Of a stretch of 64,000 nucleotides of DNA, positions 1 through 9,667 are shown piece by piece. This DNA comes from Flavobacteriaceae bacterium (GTDB taxonomy: Bacteria > Bacteroidota > Bacteroidia > Flavobacteriales > Flavobacteriaceae): NCBI GenBank assembly GCA_020435965.1, contig JAGQYS010000006.1, forward strand, positions 74,948 through 138,947, in the 5' to 3' direction. Position 1 is the first letter of the stretch; each line of letters opens with the position of its first letter. The notes beneath the pieces were generated by a model. It ran no database searches and was not told the DNA's origin. It saw only the letters and a list, made by a program, of their open reading frames with translations. The position numbers were made by a program, and so were the translations under genes.

Positions 1-1
1 G

Positions 2-1348
2 GGAAAACAATCCTTTCAAGAAGGCATACAAGAGTATATTAAAACCTATGCAAATGGTAATGCAGATTGGAATGAATTAGTGTCTATTCTCGACAAAAAA
101 ACAGAGATTGATATGAAAGCTTGGAGTGAGGTTTGGGTGAATCAATCTGGACGACCAATCATTACTGATAGTATCGAATATGCATCAAATAATACAATTT
201 CCAATTTTAAAATAGTTCAAAAAGCTGAAGATAAAAGTAATAAGATATGGCCACAACAATTTGAAATTGGACTTGTATATCCAGATTCGACACATGTAAT
301 TAATGTTGCTATACAAAAGCAAGATGCAATTATTGAAGAAGCCATCGGATTGCCTAAACCGTTAGATGTTATTTACAATTACAACGGATTTGGTTATGGT
401 GTTTTCCCTGTTCAAAACGAAAGGTTAGATACCTTTTTAAGCTTAAAAGATGAGGTTGCCAGAGGCTATTCATATATAAATTTATATGAAAACACATTAA
501 ACAATGATGTGGATCCAATTCAGGCATTTCAGCTATTTAAACGTGCTATTTTAGAGGAACAAGAAGAAGTTTTAGTACGATTAATTTCCGGAAAACTGCA
601 AAGTATATTTTGGGATTATTTAACCGAATCTGAAAGAGACAATGTTCAAGTAGCGCTGGAAAATGATCTAAGACTTCGCCTGGAAGGAACTGAATCATCA
701 GGAATAAAAAAATCACTTTTTGGTCTTTATAAAGCGATTGCTTATTCTAGTACAGGGCAAGAATTTTTATATGCTATTTGGAATAAAACGACCAACATTC
801 AAAACTTAAAATTAAATAACGATGATTATACTAGTTTGGCATCAACACTAGCCTTGTATAACCATCCTGACACCCAAAATATTTTAAAAACGGCCGAAGC
901 ACAAATCTCAAACCCAGACAAGTTAGAGCGTTTTCAGTTTTTGTTACCATCACTATCGAGTGATGAAGCTATTCGTGACATTTTTTTCGAATCCTTAAAA
1001 GATGCCAAGAATAGAGAAAAAGAATCTTGGGTTTTAAGTGCATTGGGCAATATTCATCATCCATTACGTCAAACAAGTAGTCAAAAATACTTGAAGCAAA
1101 GTTTGGAATTATTAGAGGAAATTCAACTTACAGGAGATATTTTTTTCCCAAAAGGATGGCTTAATAGCACAATAGGAATGTATAATTCGGCTTATGCCAA
1201 AGAAGTTATAGAAACGTTTTTAAAAGAAAATCCTGATTTTAGCCCTATATTAAAAAACAAATTGCTTCAAGCTGCAGATCAAATTTTTAGGGCTCAAGCT
1301 ATTTTTGAAAGCACACAAAACAATGAATTTAAGAGACCAAGTAAATAA
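2..1348 (+). CDS. M1 family metallopeptidase, C-terminal part (5' truncated by window)
   Basis: The reading frame is open from base 2, so the true start lies upstream of the window; a GTG at 80 is internal. The 448 visible residues are the helical C-terminal region of a gluzincin aminopeptidase: the stretch WSEVWVNQSGRP matches the end of the M1 catalytic part, and the rest resembles the ERAP1-like alpha-helical domain that caps the active site. The zinc motifs (GAMEN, HEXXH) would lie upstream and cannot be checked. The family removes N-terminal amino acids from peptides, and in Bacteroidetes is often exported. Its end overlaps the DUF58 gene by 26 bases, suggesting coupled translation. The family call rests on the C-terminal part only. 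Confidence 0.75.
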   Translation, partial: GKQSFQEGIQEYIKTYANGNADWNELVSILDKKTEIDMKAWSEVWVNQSGRPIITDSIEYASNNTISNFKIVQKAEDKSNKIWPQQFEIGLVYPDSTHVINVAIQKQDAIIEEAIGLPKPLDVIYNYNGFGYGVFPVQNERLDTFLSLKDEVARGYSYINLYENTLNNDVDPIQAFQLFKRAILEEQEEVLVRLISGKLQSIFWDYLTESERDNVQVALENDLRLRLEGTESSGIKKSLFGLYKAIAYSSTGQEFLYAIWNKTTNIQNLKLNNDDYTSLASTLALYNHPDTQNILKTAEAQISNPDKLERFQFLLPSLSSDEAIRDIFFESLKDAKNREKESWVLSALGNIHHPLRQTSSQKYLKQSLELLEEIQLTGDIFFPKGWLNSTIGMYNSAYAKEVIETFLKENPDFSPILKNKLLQAADQIFRAQAIFESTQNNEFKRPSK

Positions 1349-2252
1349 AACCTCAGGATTTAAAAACCTTGAACTGCTAGCCAAACAAGTGGTTGAAGGC
1401 TTTATTGCAGGTATGCATAAAAGCCCATTTCATGGGTTTTCAGCAGAATTTGCCGAACATAAAATCTATAATCAAGGTGAAAGCACACGTCATATAGATT
1501 GGAAACTATTTGCTAAGACTGACAAACTATTTACCAAGCGTTATGATGAAGAAACTAATTTACGTTGCCATTTAATTATAGACAATAGTAGCTCTATGCA
1601 TTATCCTGAAGTCAATGAAATGTCTATTAATTCGTTAAACAAAATAGGATTTTCTGCTTTGGCAGCAGCATCTTTAATGCATATTCTAAAAAAGCAAAGA
1701 GATGCTGTAGGCTTAAGTATTTACAGCAATGCTTACGATTACTATGCACCTGAAAAAGGAAGTGAACGCCATCACAGAATGTTACTGGAGCAGTTAAGTG
1801 ACATGGCAGTTTCAAAGCCCAAACAAAAAACAACAAATACTTACGAATATTTACATCAAATAGCTGAAAATATTCATAGACGCTCCATGATATTTTTGTT
1901 TACAGACATGTTTCAGCCAGATGTAGATAATGATAAACTGTTTGATGCTTTAAGGCATTTAAAGTATAATAAGCATGACGTTATTTTATTTCATGTGTTT
2001 GATAAAGAAAAGGAACTGAATTTTGATTTTGATAACAAACCAAAACGTTTTATTGATGTAGAAACAGGAGATTTCATTAACCTTTATGCAGAAAACATTA
2101 AGGAAAATTATGAAAAAGCAGTCCATGATTTTTTTAATGATATCAAATTAAAGTGTGGTCAATATCAAATAAAATATGTTGAAGCTAATATCAATGAAAG
2201 TTTCAACAAAATTCTCACAACCTATATCGTAGAAAGGCAAAAATTTGTATAG
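1323..2252 (+). CDS. DUF58 domain protein (MoxR-associated, vWA-like)
   Basis: A 309-residue soluble protein of the DUF58 family, usually encoded with MoxR AAA ATPases and other vWA proteins in envelope or metalloenzyme maturation clusters. The family signature is clear: YNQGESTRHIDWKLFAKT at about residues 49-66, followed by a MIDAS-like DNSSSM (87-92) in the vWA-like fold. I chose ATG 1323 over the upstream TTG 1305, which only adds six residues inside the preceding gene. It overlaps the M1 peptidase by 26 bases. No MoxR gene is visible in the window, so the usual partner is absent or lies elsewhere. Its substrate or partner is unknown. Confidence 0.85.
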   Translation: MNLRDQVNKTSGFKNLELLAKQVVEGFIAGMHKSPFHGFSAEFAEHKIYNQGESTRHIDWKLFAKTDKLFTKRYDEETNLRCHLIIDNSSSMHYPEVNEMSINSLNKIGFSALAAASLMHILKKQRDAVGLSIYSNAYDYYAPEKGSERHHRMLLEQLSDMAVSKPKQKTTNTYEYLHQIAENIHRRSMIFLFTDMFQPDVDNDKLFDALRHLKYNKHDVILFHVFDKEKELNFDFDNKPKRFIDVETGDFINLYAENIKENYEKAVHDFFNDIKLKCGQYQIKYVEANINESFNKILTTYIVERQKFV

Positions 2253-2285
2253 AATGTATTTTATGTAAAAAATTGACTAAAAACA

Positions 2286-2316
2286 TTTGTGTTATAAAAA
2301 ATGCAGTGTATATTTG
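2286..2316 (+). promoter_or_regulatory. Promoter of tRNA-Asp
   Basis: TTTG (2286-2289), a 19-bp spacer, then TATATTTG (2309-2316) match the Bacteroidetes primary sigma factor consensus TTTG-N19-TAnnTTTG exactly. A start near 2320 would give a leader of about 15 bases before the tRNA. It serves as the internal reference for judging the other promoters in this window. Confidence 0.8.
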
Positions 2317-2334
2317 CAACCGCAATAATGCAAC

Positions 2335-2408
2335 GGTCTGGTAGTTCAGTTGGTTAGAATGTCGCCCTGTCACGGCGAAGGTCGCGGGTTCGAGTCCCGT
2401 CCAGACCG
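2335..2408 (+). tRNA. tRNA-Asp (anticodon GTC)
   Basis: A 74-base cloverleaf: acceptor strands GGTCTGG and CCAGACC, D arm with AGTTCAGTTGGTTAGA, anticodon stem-loop CGCCCTGTCACGGCG with anticodon GTC, T arm GCGGGTTCGAGTCCCGT and discriminator G, as expected for tRNA-Asp. CCA is not encoded (CAA follows). It has its own promoter and an attenuator-like terminator just downstream. Confidence 0.97.
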
Positions 2409-2411
2409 CAA

Positions 2412-2446
2412 AACAAAAGCCTCTCCAACAAGAGGTTTTTTTGTTT
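2412..2446 (+). terminator. Rho-independent terminator after tRNA-Asp
   Basis: Stem CCTCT (2420-2424) and AGAGG (2431-2435) with a six-base loop, followed by seven T (2436-2442). Flanking AACAAAA and TTTTGTT extend the pairing. It lies four bases beyond the tRNA. Confidence 0.85.
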
Positions 2447-2667
2447 AACGATGTTGTGTTGTTCTCAGAGAAATCTGAGATGTAGTAATACCAGAGTAAA
2501 TTTGGTATTCCAATGGAAAGCTTTCCTTTTTTCTTTACAGAAGATTGGGATGCTTTTTTGTTTTTGGACATTTTGGTATGCTTCAGTTTTTTAATGAATA
2601 CCTAAAATCAATTTTTAAAAAAGATATTTATTATCTTTCCTTATTAAACATCTAAAATCCAGTAATT

Positions 2668-3267
2668 ATGAAAAAATATTTGTTTACAACATTAGGAATT
2701 TACCTAATGATGTTGGGTTCAGTGTATGCACAAGAGTCTTCACTTTTTAATGGAAAAAACTTAGATGGTTGGATAGTTTATGGTACTGAAAAATGGTATG
2801 TTGAAGATGGCGTTTTAATATGTGAAAGCGGAGAAGATAAGGAATATGGTTATTTAGGAACAACAAAAAATTACAAAGACTTTATTTTAACATTAGAGTT
2901 TAAACAAAACTCTAATGGCAATAGTGGTGTATTTATTAGGTCAACTGTTGATGGTATAAAAGTAAAAGGCTGGCAAGTTGAAGTTGCTCCAGCTGGATTG
3001 CATTCTGGAGGTGTTTATGAATCGTATGGACGCGGTTGGTTAATAAAGCCAGAGCCTGAAAATGAAAAGGCTTTAAAAGAAGGAGAATGGAATAAATTAA
3101 AAATAAAAGTACAAGGGTCAAAATTAACGTCATGGTTAAATGGCACCAAAATGGTTGATTTTAGCGATGAAGAAATTGGCAAAGGGGAAGGTGGTATCGT
3201 TTTACAAATTCACAGTGGAGGAGATGTAAAAGTAAGCTGGAAAAATATTATAATCAAAGAGCTTTAA
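2668..3267 (+). CDS. Secreted DUF1080 (3-keto-disaccharide hydrolase-type) protein
   Basis: 199 residues with a signal peptide (MKKYLFTTLGIYLMMLGSVYAQ). The mature part is one concanavalin-like jelly roll of the DUF1080 family: LFNGKNLDGW near the N-terminus, GWQVEVAP and HSGGVYESYGRGW in the middle, and EWNKLKIKVQG with SWLNGTKMVDF near the end. Some family members hydrolyse 3-keto-glucosides, others are only thought to bind carbohydrate. It is a stand-alone gene between the tRNA and a convergent amidohydrolase, with 65 bases and no clear terminator between them. The exact substrate cannot be read from sequence. Confidence 0.85.
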   Translation: MKKYLFTTLGIYLMMLGSVYAQESSLFNGKNLDGWIVYGTEKWYVEDGVLICESGEDKEYGYLGTTKNYKDFILTLEFKQNSNGNSGVFIRSTVDGIKVKGWQVEVAPAGLHSGGVYESYGRGWLIKPEPENEKALKEGEWNKLKIKVQGSKLTSWLNGTKMVDFSDEEIGKGEGGIVLQIHSGGDVKVSWKNIIIKEL

Positions 3268-3332
3268 TAATGAGTTTAGGTAAGAAATAATATAGAGTTA
3301 AGCGTATTTCAAAGTGATGTATTATTTTGTTT

Positions 3333-4907
3333 TTATTCTTTCCTTAAAACGTTTCCTGCCTTAATATTCTTAAACTCTTTATTATCAACAGCTAGTTGTC
3401 CATTAACTAAAACATAATGAATCCCTTCTGGATATTGGTGTGGTTTTTCAAAAGTGCCTTTGTCAATTATGGTTTGTGGGTCAAATATGGTGATGTCTGC
3501 TTTCATGTTTTCTTTTAAAACGCCTCTATCTTTTAAGCCTATGTTTTTTGCTGGCAAAGCAGTCATTTTATAAATAGCTTCTTTTAATGTAAGCACTCCT
3601 TTTTCTCTAACATAATGACCTAAAACTCTAGGGAAGGTCCCATACCATCTTGGATGAGGATGTCCATCGCCTAGTTTTACCAACCTTCCATCTGAGGCCA
3701 CCATAGTTTGTGGATGCTTCAATATATTTTCAACATCGTTTTCATTCATGGCATGAAACACACACGATGCGCCACCATTTACTTGAGCTTCAATAACAAG
3801 GTCAGCACCATTCTCAACAGTTGGTTCCAGCCCCTTTAATTCACACCAATATTTTAGGGTTTTGCCTTCAAGCTCTGGCATCCAACTTACTTTAGCAAAT
3901 TGCACTCTATCCAGATCATCACCTCCGCGATCATTTAAAATGTTGAATATAATTCCAGCTTTTATGCTATCTCTTAGTTTTGGGTTTTCAACACGCTCAA
4001 TAAAAGCTTCGTTTCCCCCAGCTCTAGCCCAACCAGGAATTAGTACAGAAATACCAGTATAGCTTGCGTTGTATGGATATTGATCTATCATAATGTTTAA
4101 TCCAGCTACTCTAGCGGAATCAACAAGTGCCAATGATTTTTCGCTTTTTCCCCACATTGGTTTACCTATGACTTTGTGATGGGTAAGCACCACAGGAATA
4201 TTTGCTTTCTCAGAAATCAAAATGGCCTCATTGACAGCATCAAATAAACCTAAACCTTCATCTCTTAAATGTGAGGTGTAAATACCGCCTTTTTCTGAAG
4301 CTTTTTTTGATAATTCTATAACTTCATCAACTTCAGAGAAACTTCCTGGTATATATTTCAACCCTGTAGATATTCCAAAGGCACCTTCATCCATGGCTTG
4401 TGATATTTGTAATTTCATTTGCTCTAGTTCGTCTTTAGTTGGAGGCCTGTTTTCTAAATTCATCACATTTCTCCTCACTGTATTATGACCAATAAGATAA
4501 GCTACATTCATTCCAACACCTACTTGCTGTAAACTGTCTAGATACTTGTCAAAAGGCCAAGGGCTGGAACCGTCTGGACCTCCAAGACTTGTTGTAACAC
4601 CTTGCCTGATATGGCTTTCGCAATTTGATAATTCAAAAATTGGCTCCAAATGTGCATGTGCATCTATAAAACCTGGAGTAACAGCAAGCCCTTTTGCGTC
4701 AATTATACGATTTGATTTAGCATCACTTAAATCGCCAATTTTTACAATAATAGACTCTTTAATGCCAATATCAGCTGAAACGGCATCACTTCCAGTACCA
4801 TCAAACACTTCTCCATTTATTATAATAATATCGTAAGTGATATCTTTGTTACAACTAAATATGAGTAGAGCAATGGAAGAAAACAATAGCAGTATGCAAC
4901 GATTCAT
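3333..4907 (-). CDS. Amidohydrolase, N-acyl-D-amino-acid deacylase-like lipoprotein
   Basis: 524 residues with a lipobox ending at Cys19 (LIFSC), so probably a periplasm-facing lipoprotein. It is an amidohydrolase-superfamily TIM barrel of the D-aminoacylase/dihydroorotase-like group: GFIDAHAH (metal ligands His84/His86), TSHLRDEG (His213), LTHHK (His243/244) and VASDG (Asp406), plus HPHPRWYGTFPRVLGHY, characteristic of N-acyl-D-amino-acid deacylases. The family hydrolyses N-acyl-D-amino acids or related cyclic amides. The gene stands alone. Activity on D-amino acids is a family-level inference; isoaspartyl or other amide substrates are possible. Confidence 0.8.
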   Translation of the reverse strand: MNRCILLLFSSIALLIFSCNKDITYDIIIINGEVFDGTGSDAVSADIGIKESIIVKIGDLSDAKSNRIIDAKGLAVTPGFIDAHAHLEPIFELSNCESHIRQGVTTSLGGPDGSSPWPFDKYLDSLQQVGVGMNVAYLIGHNTVRRNVMNLENRPPTKDELEQMKLQISQAMDEGAFGISTGLKYIPGSFSEVDEVIELSKKASEKGGIYTSHLRDEGLGLFDAVNEAILISEKANIPVVLTHHKVIGKPMWGKSEKSLALVDSARVAGLNIMIDQYPYNASYTGISVLIPGWARAGGNEAFIERVENPKLRDSIKAGIIFNILNDRGGDDLDRVQFAKVSWMPELEGKTLKYWCELKGLEPTVENGADLVIEAQVNGGASCVFHAMNENDVENILKHPQTMVASDGRLVKLGDGHPHPRWYGTFPRVLGHYVREKGVLTLKEAIYKMTALPAKNIGLKDRGVLKENMKADITIFDPQTIIDKGTFEKPHQYPEGIHYVLVNGQLAVDNKEFKNIKAGNVLRKE

Positions 4908-5124
4908 AATGGTGTTTTTAATCAGATTAAGATAATTAAACTTTCTATTAGGAATGTAATTTAGTGATTTTTCAATTTTTTTGATTCTTTCTGTTGATAA
5001 TTTTTAAAGTAGGTTTTCTAATGAAATAAGTATCTAACAATGCCAATTTTTCTTTTAACAAAGTTCTATTCCACTGTCATGCAATTTTTTGATACCTTAG
5101 TAAAACCAACCAAAAAAATTAGTC

Positions 5125-8100
5125 ATGATTAGAGTATTAACTTTTATGCTACTGTTTACCTTTATTAATTACAATAGCTTTGCCCAAAAACAAAACTCCC
5201 AATCAGTTAACAAAAACCAAACTATTGACGTTTCCATATTTAGTGGGTTAAAACTTCGAAACCTAACGCCAGCAAGAACGAGCGGAAGAGTTGTAGATGT
5301 AGCAATACATCCTACTAATCGGAGTATTCGATTTGTTGCTGTAGCTTCTGGTGGTGTATGGAAAACTACCAATGCTGGTACAACATGGATACCTGTTTTT
5401 GATAATGAGGGCTCATACTCAATTGGAACAGTTGAAATTGATACAAATAATCCAATGATTGTTTGGGTTGGTGCTGGCGAAAATAATGCACAACGTTCGG
5501 TAAGCAAAGGAGATGGTATTTACAAAAGTTTAGATGGAGGTAATACATGGAAAAACATGGGTTTGAAAACTTCCGAGCATATTGGGAAAATAGCCATCCA
5601 TCCAACTAATTCAGATATTGTATATATAGCTTCGCAAGGTAGTGTTTGGAAAGCTGGAGGAGAAAGAGGACTTTACAAAACAATTGATGGTGGTAATACT
5701 TGGGAACGCGTTTTACATATAAGTGATGATACAGGTATTTCAGATGTCACACTAGATCCACGAAACCCAGACATACTAATTGCATCAGCTTATCAAAGAC
5801 GAAGACATTTTGGTATTTTAGTAGGAGGAGGCCCAGAAGGAGGTGCATTTAAATCTGTTGATGGAGGCAAAACATGGGAAAAATTAAAAGGCGGTTTCCC
5901 TCAAGGTGAACTTGGACGAATTGGTTTGGCTAGATCACCTCAAAAACCAGATGTTCTTTATGCATTGGTAGCTGGAACTGAAAAAACAAAAGGGTTTTAT
6001 AGATCTGAAGATAATGGTTCTAGCTGGAAAAAGATGAATGATTATATGGTTGGCGATGCACAATACTATATGGAAATATTCCCAGATCCGCATCAATTTG
6101 ATAAGCTTTATATCGTAGAAGTGTTTACAAAGGTTTCCGAAGATGGAGGCAAGACTTTAAAGTCTATTAACCATGATAACATTCATGTTGATAACCATGA
6201 AATCGAGTTTGACCCAAATGATCCGAATTATCTTCTCATGGCTGGTGATGGTGGTATATATGAGTCTTGGGATCAAGGCGATAATTGGCGTTTTATAGAT
6301 AATTTGCCAATTACACAGTTTTATCGTGTTGGTATAGACAATGCCTTTCCATTTTATAATGTGTATGGTGGTACACAAGATAATGCTTCGCTTGGAGGGC
6401 CAAGCAGAACAACACACCGAATTGGTATAAAAAATTCAGATTGGTATGTCACCCAAGGAGGTGATGGGTTTCAATCTAGGATAGATCCAACAAATCCTAA
6501 CATCGTTTATTCTATGTCTCAATATGCAGGCATAGTTCGGTACGATAAAATGAGTGGTGAAAAAGTAGATATTCAACCACAAGAAAACGCAGGCGAACCT
6601 CCATATAAATGGAATTGGGATTCGCCTTTATTAATAAGTGCGCATGATAATAAAACGCTTTACTTAGCTGCTAATAAGTTATTCAAAAGCACAGATTATG
6701 GCAGTTCTTGGCAAGAGATAAGTGCAGACTTATCACGCCAAATGGATAGAAACAAAATGGAAGTGATGGGAAAAGTTTGGAGTATAGATGCCATTTTTAA
6801 AAATGTTTGGACATCTCCTTATGGTACTATTGTATCCTTAGCAGAATCTCCAATTAAAAAGGGTTTGCTTTACGCTGGCACTGATGATGGCTTGATTCAA
6901 GTTTCAGAAGATGATGGAAATACTTGGAGAAAAGTAGAAGGCATAGCTGGCATACCACGTTTGGCTTATGTGTCTGATTTATTTGCGTCACCTCATAATG
7001 AAAATACTGTTTTTGCTGTGTTTAATAACCACAAATATGGTGATTATAACCCTTATTTTTTAAGAAGTGATGATAAAGGAAAAACATGGAAAAGTATCTC
7101 GTCCAACTTAAAAGCAGATGATTTTGGTTGGACTATTGTGCAAGACCATATTGCAGAAAATTTACTTTTTGCTGGAACCGAGTATGGCTTGTATTTTAGT
7201 TTAGATGGTGGAAACCAATGGATACAATTTAAGTCTGGAATTCCTACGATTGCCATAAGAGATTTGGAAATACAGAAAAGAGAAAATGACTTGGTAGCTG
7301 CTTCATTTGGTAGAGGGTTTTATATTTTGGATGACTTTAGTCCATTAAGAGAAATTTCTAAAACTAATCTCAACAAAGAAAGCTTGCTGTTTCCTGTTAA
7401 GGATGCTTTGAGTTATACCATTGATAATCCAGATGGAGGATCGTTTGGAGCTAATTTCTTCGCGTCTCCAAATCCTACTTTCGGCGCTGTATTCACCTAC
7501 TATTTAAAAGAAGGAATTACAACCTTGGAAGGAAAAAGACAAAAAGAAGAGGCTGAAAAAATGGCGAAAAATCAACCTGTAGATTATCCAGATTGGGAAG
7601 CTTTTACCAAAGAAAAAAGAGAGGACAATCCTGAAATTATGTTTACCATTACAAATGAACAAAATACAATGGTTGCCAGAGTTGGAGCTTCAGCAAGACG
7701 AGGAATTAATCGTACTGCATGGAATCTTCGTCATTCAAACAATAGTGCTCTAGTAGCTCCAGGAACTTATAAAGTAACTATGGCTAAGTTAGTTAATGGT
7801 AATTGGCAAGATCTTGGGCAAAGCCAAGAATTTAATGTAAAACGATTCGAAAACACAACGTTTCCTACTACCAATATAGAAGAACAAGAAAAATTCAGGA
7901 CAGAAGTGATGTCTTTACATAATGCCATCAATAATGGAAATGAATTATTAGATGGCTCAATTAATGAAATGGAGTCAGTTAAAAGAGAAATAAAGAATAA
8001 AGTTAGCGATCCTAAATTAATTGAAAAAGTTGAAACCATAAGACAGAGTTTAATGGATTTGGAAATTCAACTAAATGGTAATGAATTAATAACTCAAAAT

Positions 8101-8343
8101 ATGGAGCTTATTGCGCCTTCTATTTCATCAAGAGTTTCAAGAATAAGATATAGTTTCAATAGTGCAACCTCGCCTAGTACAACAACTCAAAAACAAGGCT
8201 TTGCTATAGCCTCAAAAGAATTTGGTCAATGGACGGTAATGTTTAATAATTTAAACAAAGAGATTAATGAGCTTGAAAATGCATTGAGGAATACAGGAAT
8301 AATAGTTAAATCTGGGAAGCAAGATCTTTCTTGGAAAAATTAG
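5125..8343 (+). CDS. Secreted sortilin/BNR-repeat beta-propeller protein
   Basis: 1072 residues with a signal peptide (cleavage near FAQ|KQN). Residues about 30-790 hold beta-propeller repeats with at least eleven Asp-box motifs of the SxDxGxTW type, for example SLDGGNTW, TIDGGNTW, SVDGGKTW, SEDNGSSW, STDYGSSW, SEDDGNTW, SDDKGKTW. This matches the VPS10/sortilin-like and GH74-like proteins usually named glycosyl hydrolase in flavobacteria. The last 150 residues are helical, and no T9SS sorting domain is visible. Catalytic residues of GH74 cannot be assigned, so enzymatic activity is uncertain; protein or peptide binding is an alternative. Monocistronic. Confidence 0.75.
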   Translation: MIRVLTFMLLFTFINYNSFAQKQNSQSVNKNQTIDVSIFSGLKLRNLTPARTSGRVVDVAIHPTNRSIRFVAVASGGVWKTTNAGTTWIPVFDNEGSYSIGTVEIDTNNPMIVWVGAGENNAQRSVSKGDGIYKSLDGGNTWKNMGLKTSEHIGKIAIHPTNSDIVYIASQGSVWKAGGERGLYKTIDGGNTWERVLHISDDTGISDVTLDPRNPDILIASAYQRRRHFGILVGGGPEGGAFKSVDGGKTWEKLKGGFPQGELGRIGLARSPQKPDVLYALVAGTEKTKGFYRSEDNGSSWKKMNDYMVGDAQYYMEIFPDPHQFDKLYIVEVFTKVSEDGGKTLKSINHDNIHVDNHEIEFDPNDPNYLLMAGDGGIYESWDQGDNWRFIDNLPITQFYRVGIDNAFPFYNVYGGTQDNASLGGPSRTTHRIGIKNSDWYVTQGGDGFQSRIDPTNPNIVYSMSQYAGIVRYDKMSGEKVDIQPQENAGEPPYKWNWDSPLLISAHDNKTLYLAANKLFKSTDYGSSWQEISADLSRQMDRNKMEVMGKVWSIDAIFKNVWTSPYGTIVSLAESPIKKGLLYAGTDDGLIQVSEDDGNTWRKVEGIAGIPRLAYVSDLFASPHNENTVFAVFNNHKYGDYNPYFLRSDDKGKTWKSISSNLKADDFGWTIVQDHIAENLLFAGTEYGLYFSLDGGNQWIQFKSGIPTIAIRDLEIQKRENDLVAASFGRGFYILDDFSPLREISKTNLNKESLLFPVKDALSYTIDNPDGGSFGANFFASPNPTFGAVFTYYLKEGITTLEGKRQKEEAEKMAKNQPVDYPDWEAFTKEKREDNPEIMFTITNEQNTMVARVGASARRGINRTAWNLRHSNNSALVAPGTYKVTMAKLVNGNWQDLGQSQEFNVKRFENTTFPTTNIEEQEKFRTEVMSLHNAINNGNELLDGSINEMESVKREIKNKVSDPKLIEKVETIRQSLMDLEIQLNGNELITQNMELIAPSISSRVSRIRYSFNSATSPSTTTQKQGFAIASKEFGQWTVMFNNLNKEINELENALRNTGIIVKSGKQDLSWKN

Positions 8344-8464
8344 ATATATATTTTTATGCTCAAATAAGCATCGTATTGAGCTTATATCATATTTACCTAC
8401 AATAAGAGACAGGTCTTTAGTTAATGTTACTAATTTTAGGCAACAGAATATTAGTAGTTAGTCT

Positions 8465-9571
8465 ATGAGTACTCAAGTAATTATATTTTTATTTTTCTCG
8501 TTTGTTGGTATTCTTTTGTCAGTTCTTTTTTTCTTAAAAAAAACCTACAATAAGAGGGCTAACAGATTATTAAGTCTTTATACTTTTTTGGCATCAAGTC
8601 AAATGATATATGAATGTTTGAATTGGAGCGGATTATTGCAAACTAAGGCCTTCGTACATCTTAATCTTGTACCATATTTATTTTGGGTTTCCTTTGGGCC
8701 AATATTATATTTTTATGTCAGAAGTCTTTTTGATAGAAAATATTATAAATCAGATCTTGCTTTTTTAATTCCGCCAGTTATTATTTTTTTATTACTATCA
8801 CCATTTTACATTTTGAATACTGCAAATAAGTTGAAAGTAGTTTTGAATAATGAAATAGGAGATTACATATATATGCCAAGCTATGGTATTTGGATAATAC
8901 TAGGACTGATGTTTTTCTATGGGTTTTTAATCTACAATCGATTTAAAGATCATAGAAAAATAGGGTATAAAGAAAAAATATGGCTTCAGTGGCTAATTGC
9001 CTCTTATTTAATTTTTGTGTTGCTATTTATCATCTTTTTTGTCTTAGTTAAGTTTGATTTAATGGATCGGAAATATGATTATTTCATTGATGGAGCAATA
9101 ACATTTTTTATTGGTATGGTGGCTTACTTCGGTTTTGTACAACCAGAAGTTTTTAAAGGACAAAAACCGTTATCTAAACTAATACCACTATACCGTAAAT
9201 ACTCTAAGAGTGGACTTTCAGAAGCATTGTCAATAGATTTAAAGAATAGGTTAATTAAGATAATGAAAGATGAAAAGCCTTATTTAAAAAGTGACCTAAG
9301 AATGAATGAATTAGCTAATTTATTAAAGGTATCCAGAAATCACACATCGCAAATAATAAATGAACATTTTAATCTTTCTTTTTTCGATTTTATAAATAGA
9401 TATAGGGTTGAAGAAGCTAAAGTATTATTAAGTGATCCTGATGAAGTTTTAAATATTACAGCAATAGCTTATCAAGTTGGATTTAACAATAGAGCTTCTT
9501 TTTACAAAGCATTTAAAAAATTCACGAATCAGAATCCAACAACCTTTTTAAAACACTTACAAGTATCTTAA
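8465..9571 (+). CDS. Membrane-anchored AraC-family transcriptional regulator
   Basis: 368 residues. The first 230 form about seven hydrophobic helices, and the last 100 are an AraC/XylS double helix-turn-helix (MNELANLLKVSRNHTSQII, then ITAIAYQVGFNNRASFYKAF, the family signature). This architecture is common in Bacteroidetes and is thought to link an unknown membrane signal to transcription. It is followed after 96 bases by a run of small lipoproteins on the same strand (lipocalin-like, ankyrin, M23), which are plausible targets. No ligand is known. Confidence 0.9.
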   Translation: MSTQVIIFLFFSFVGILLSVLFFLKKTYNKRANRLLSLYTFLASSQMIYECLNWSGLLQTKAFVHLNLVPYLFWVSFGPILYFYVRSLFDRKYYKSDLAFLIPPVIIFLLLSPFYILNTANKLKVVLNNEIGDYIYMPSYGIWIILGLMFFYGFLIYNRFKDHRKIGYKEKIWLQWLIASYLIFVLLFIIFFVLVKFDLMDRKYDYFIDGAITFFIGMVAYFGFVQPEVFKGQKPLSKLIPLYRKYSKSGLSEALSIDLKNRLIKIMKDEKPYLKSDLRMNELANLLKVSRNHTSQIINEHFNLSFFDFINRYRVEEAKVLLSDPDEVLNITAIAYQVGFNNRASFYKAFKKFTNQNPTTFLKHLQVS

Positions 9572-9667
9572 TTTTAATTGTCTTTTTTTATAGGGATTAT
9601 TTTATTCGTGTAAACATAAACAAACTTTACAATTAAAAACTGTTCATTTGTTTCATAATGTGTTTCA

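Noticed and set aside
1305..1322. TTG start for the DUF58 gene
   Set aside because: Adds only MKAHKT inside the preceding gene; ATG 1323 gives the normal N-terminus.
2215..2571. 118-codon ORF on the minus strand containing WTGLEPATFAVTGRHS
   Set aside because: It is the antisense translation of the tRNA-Asp gene and its terminator, a well-known false protein in databases.
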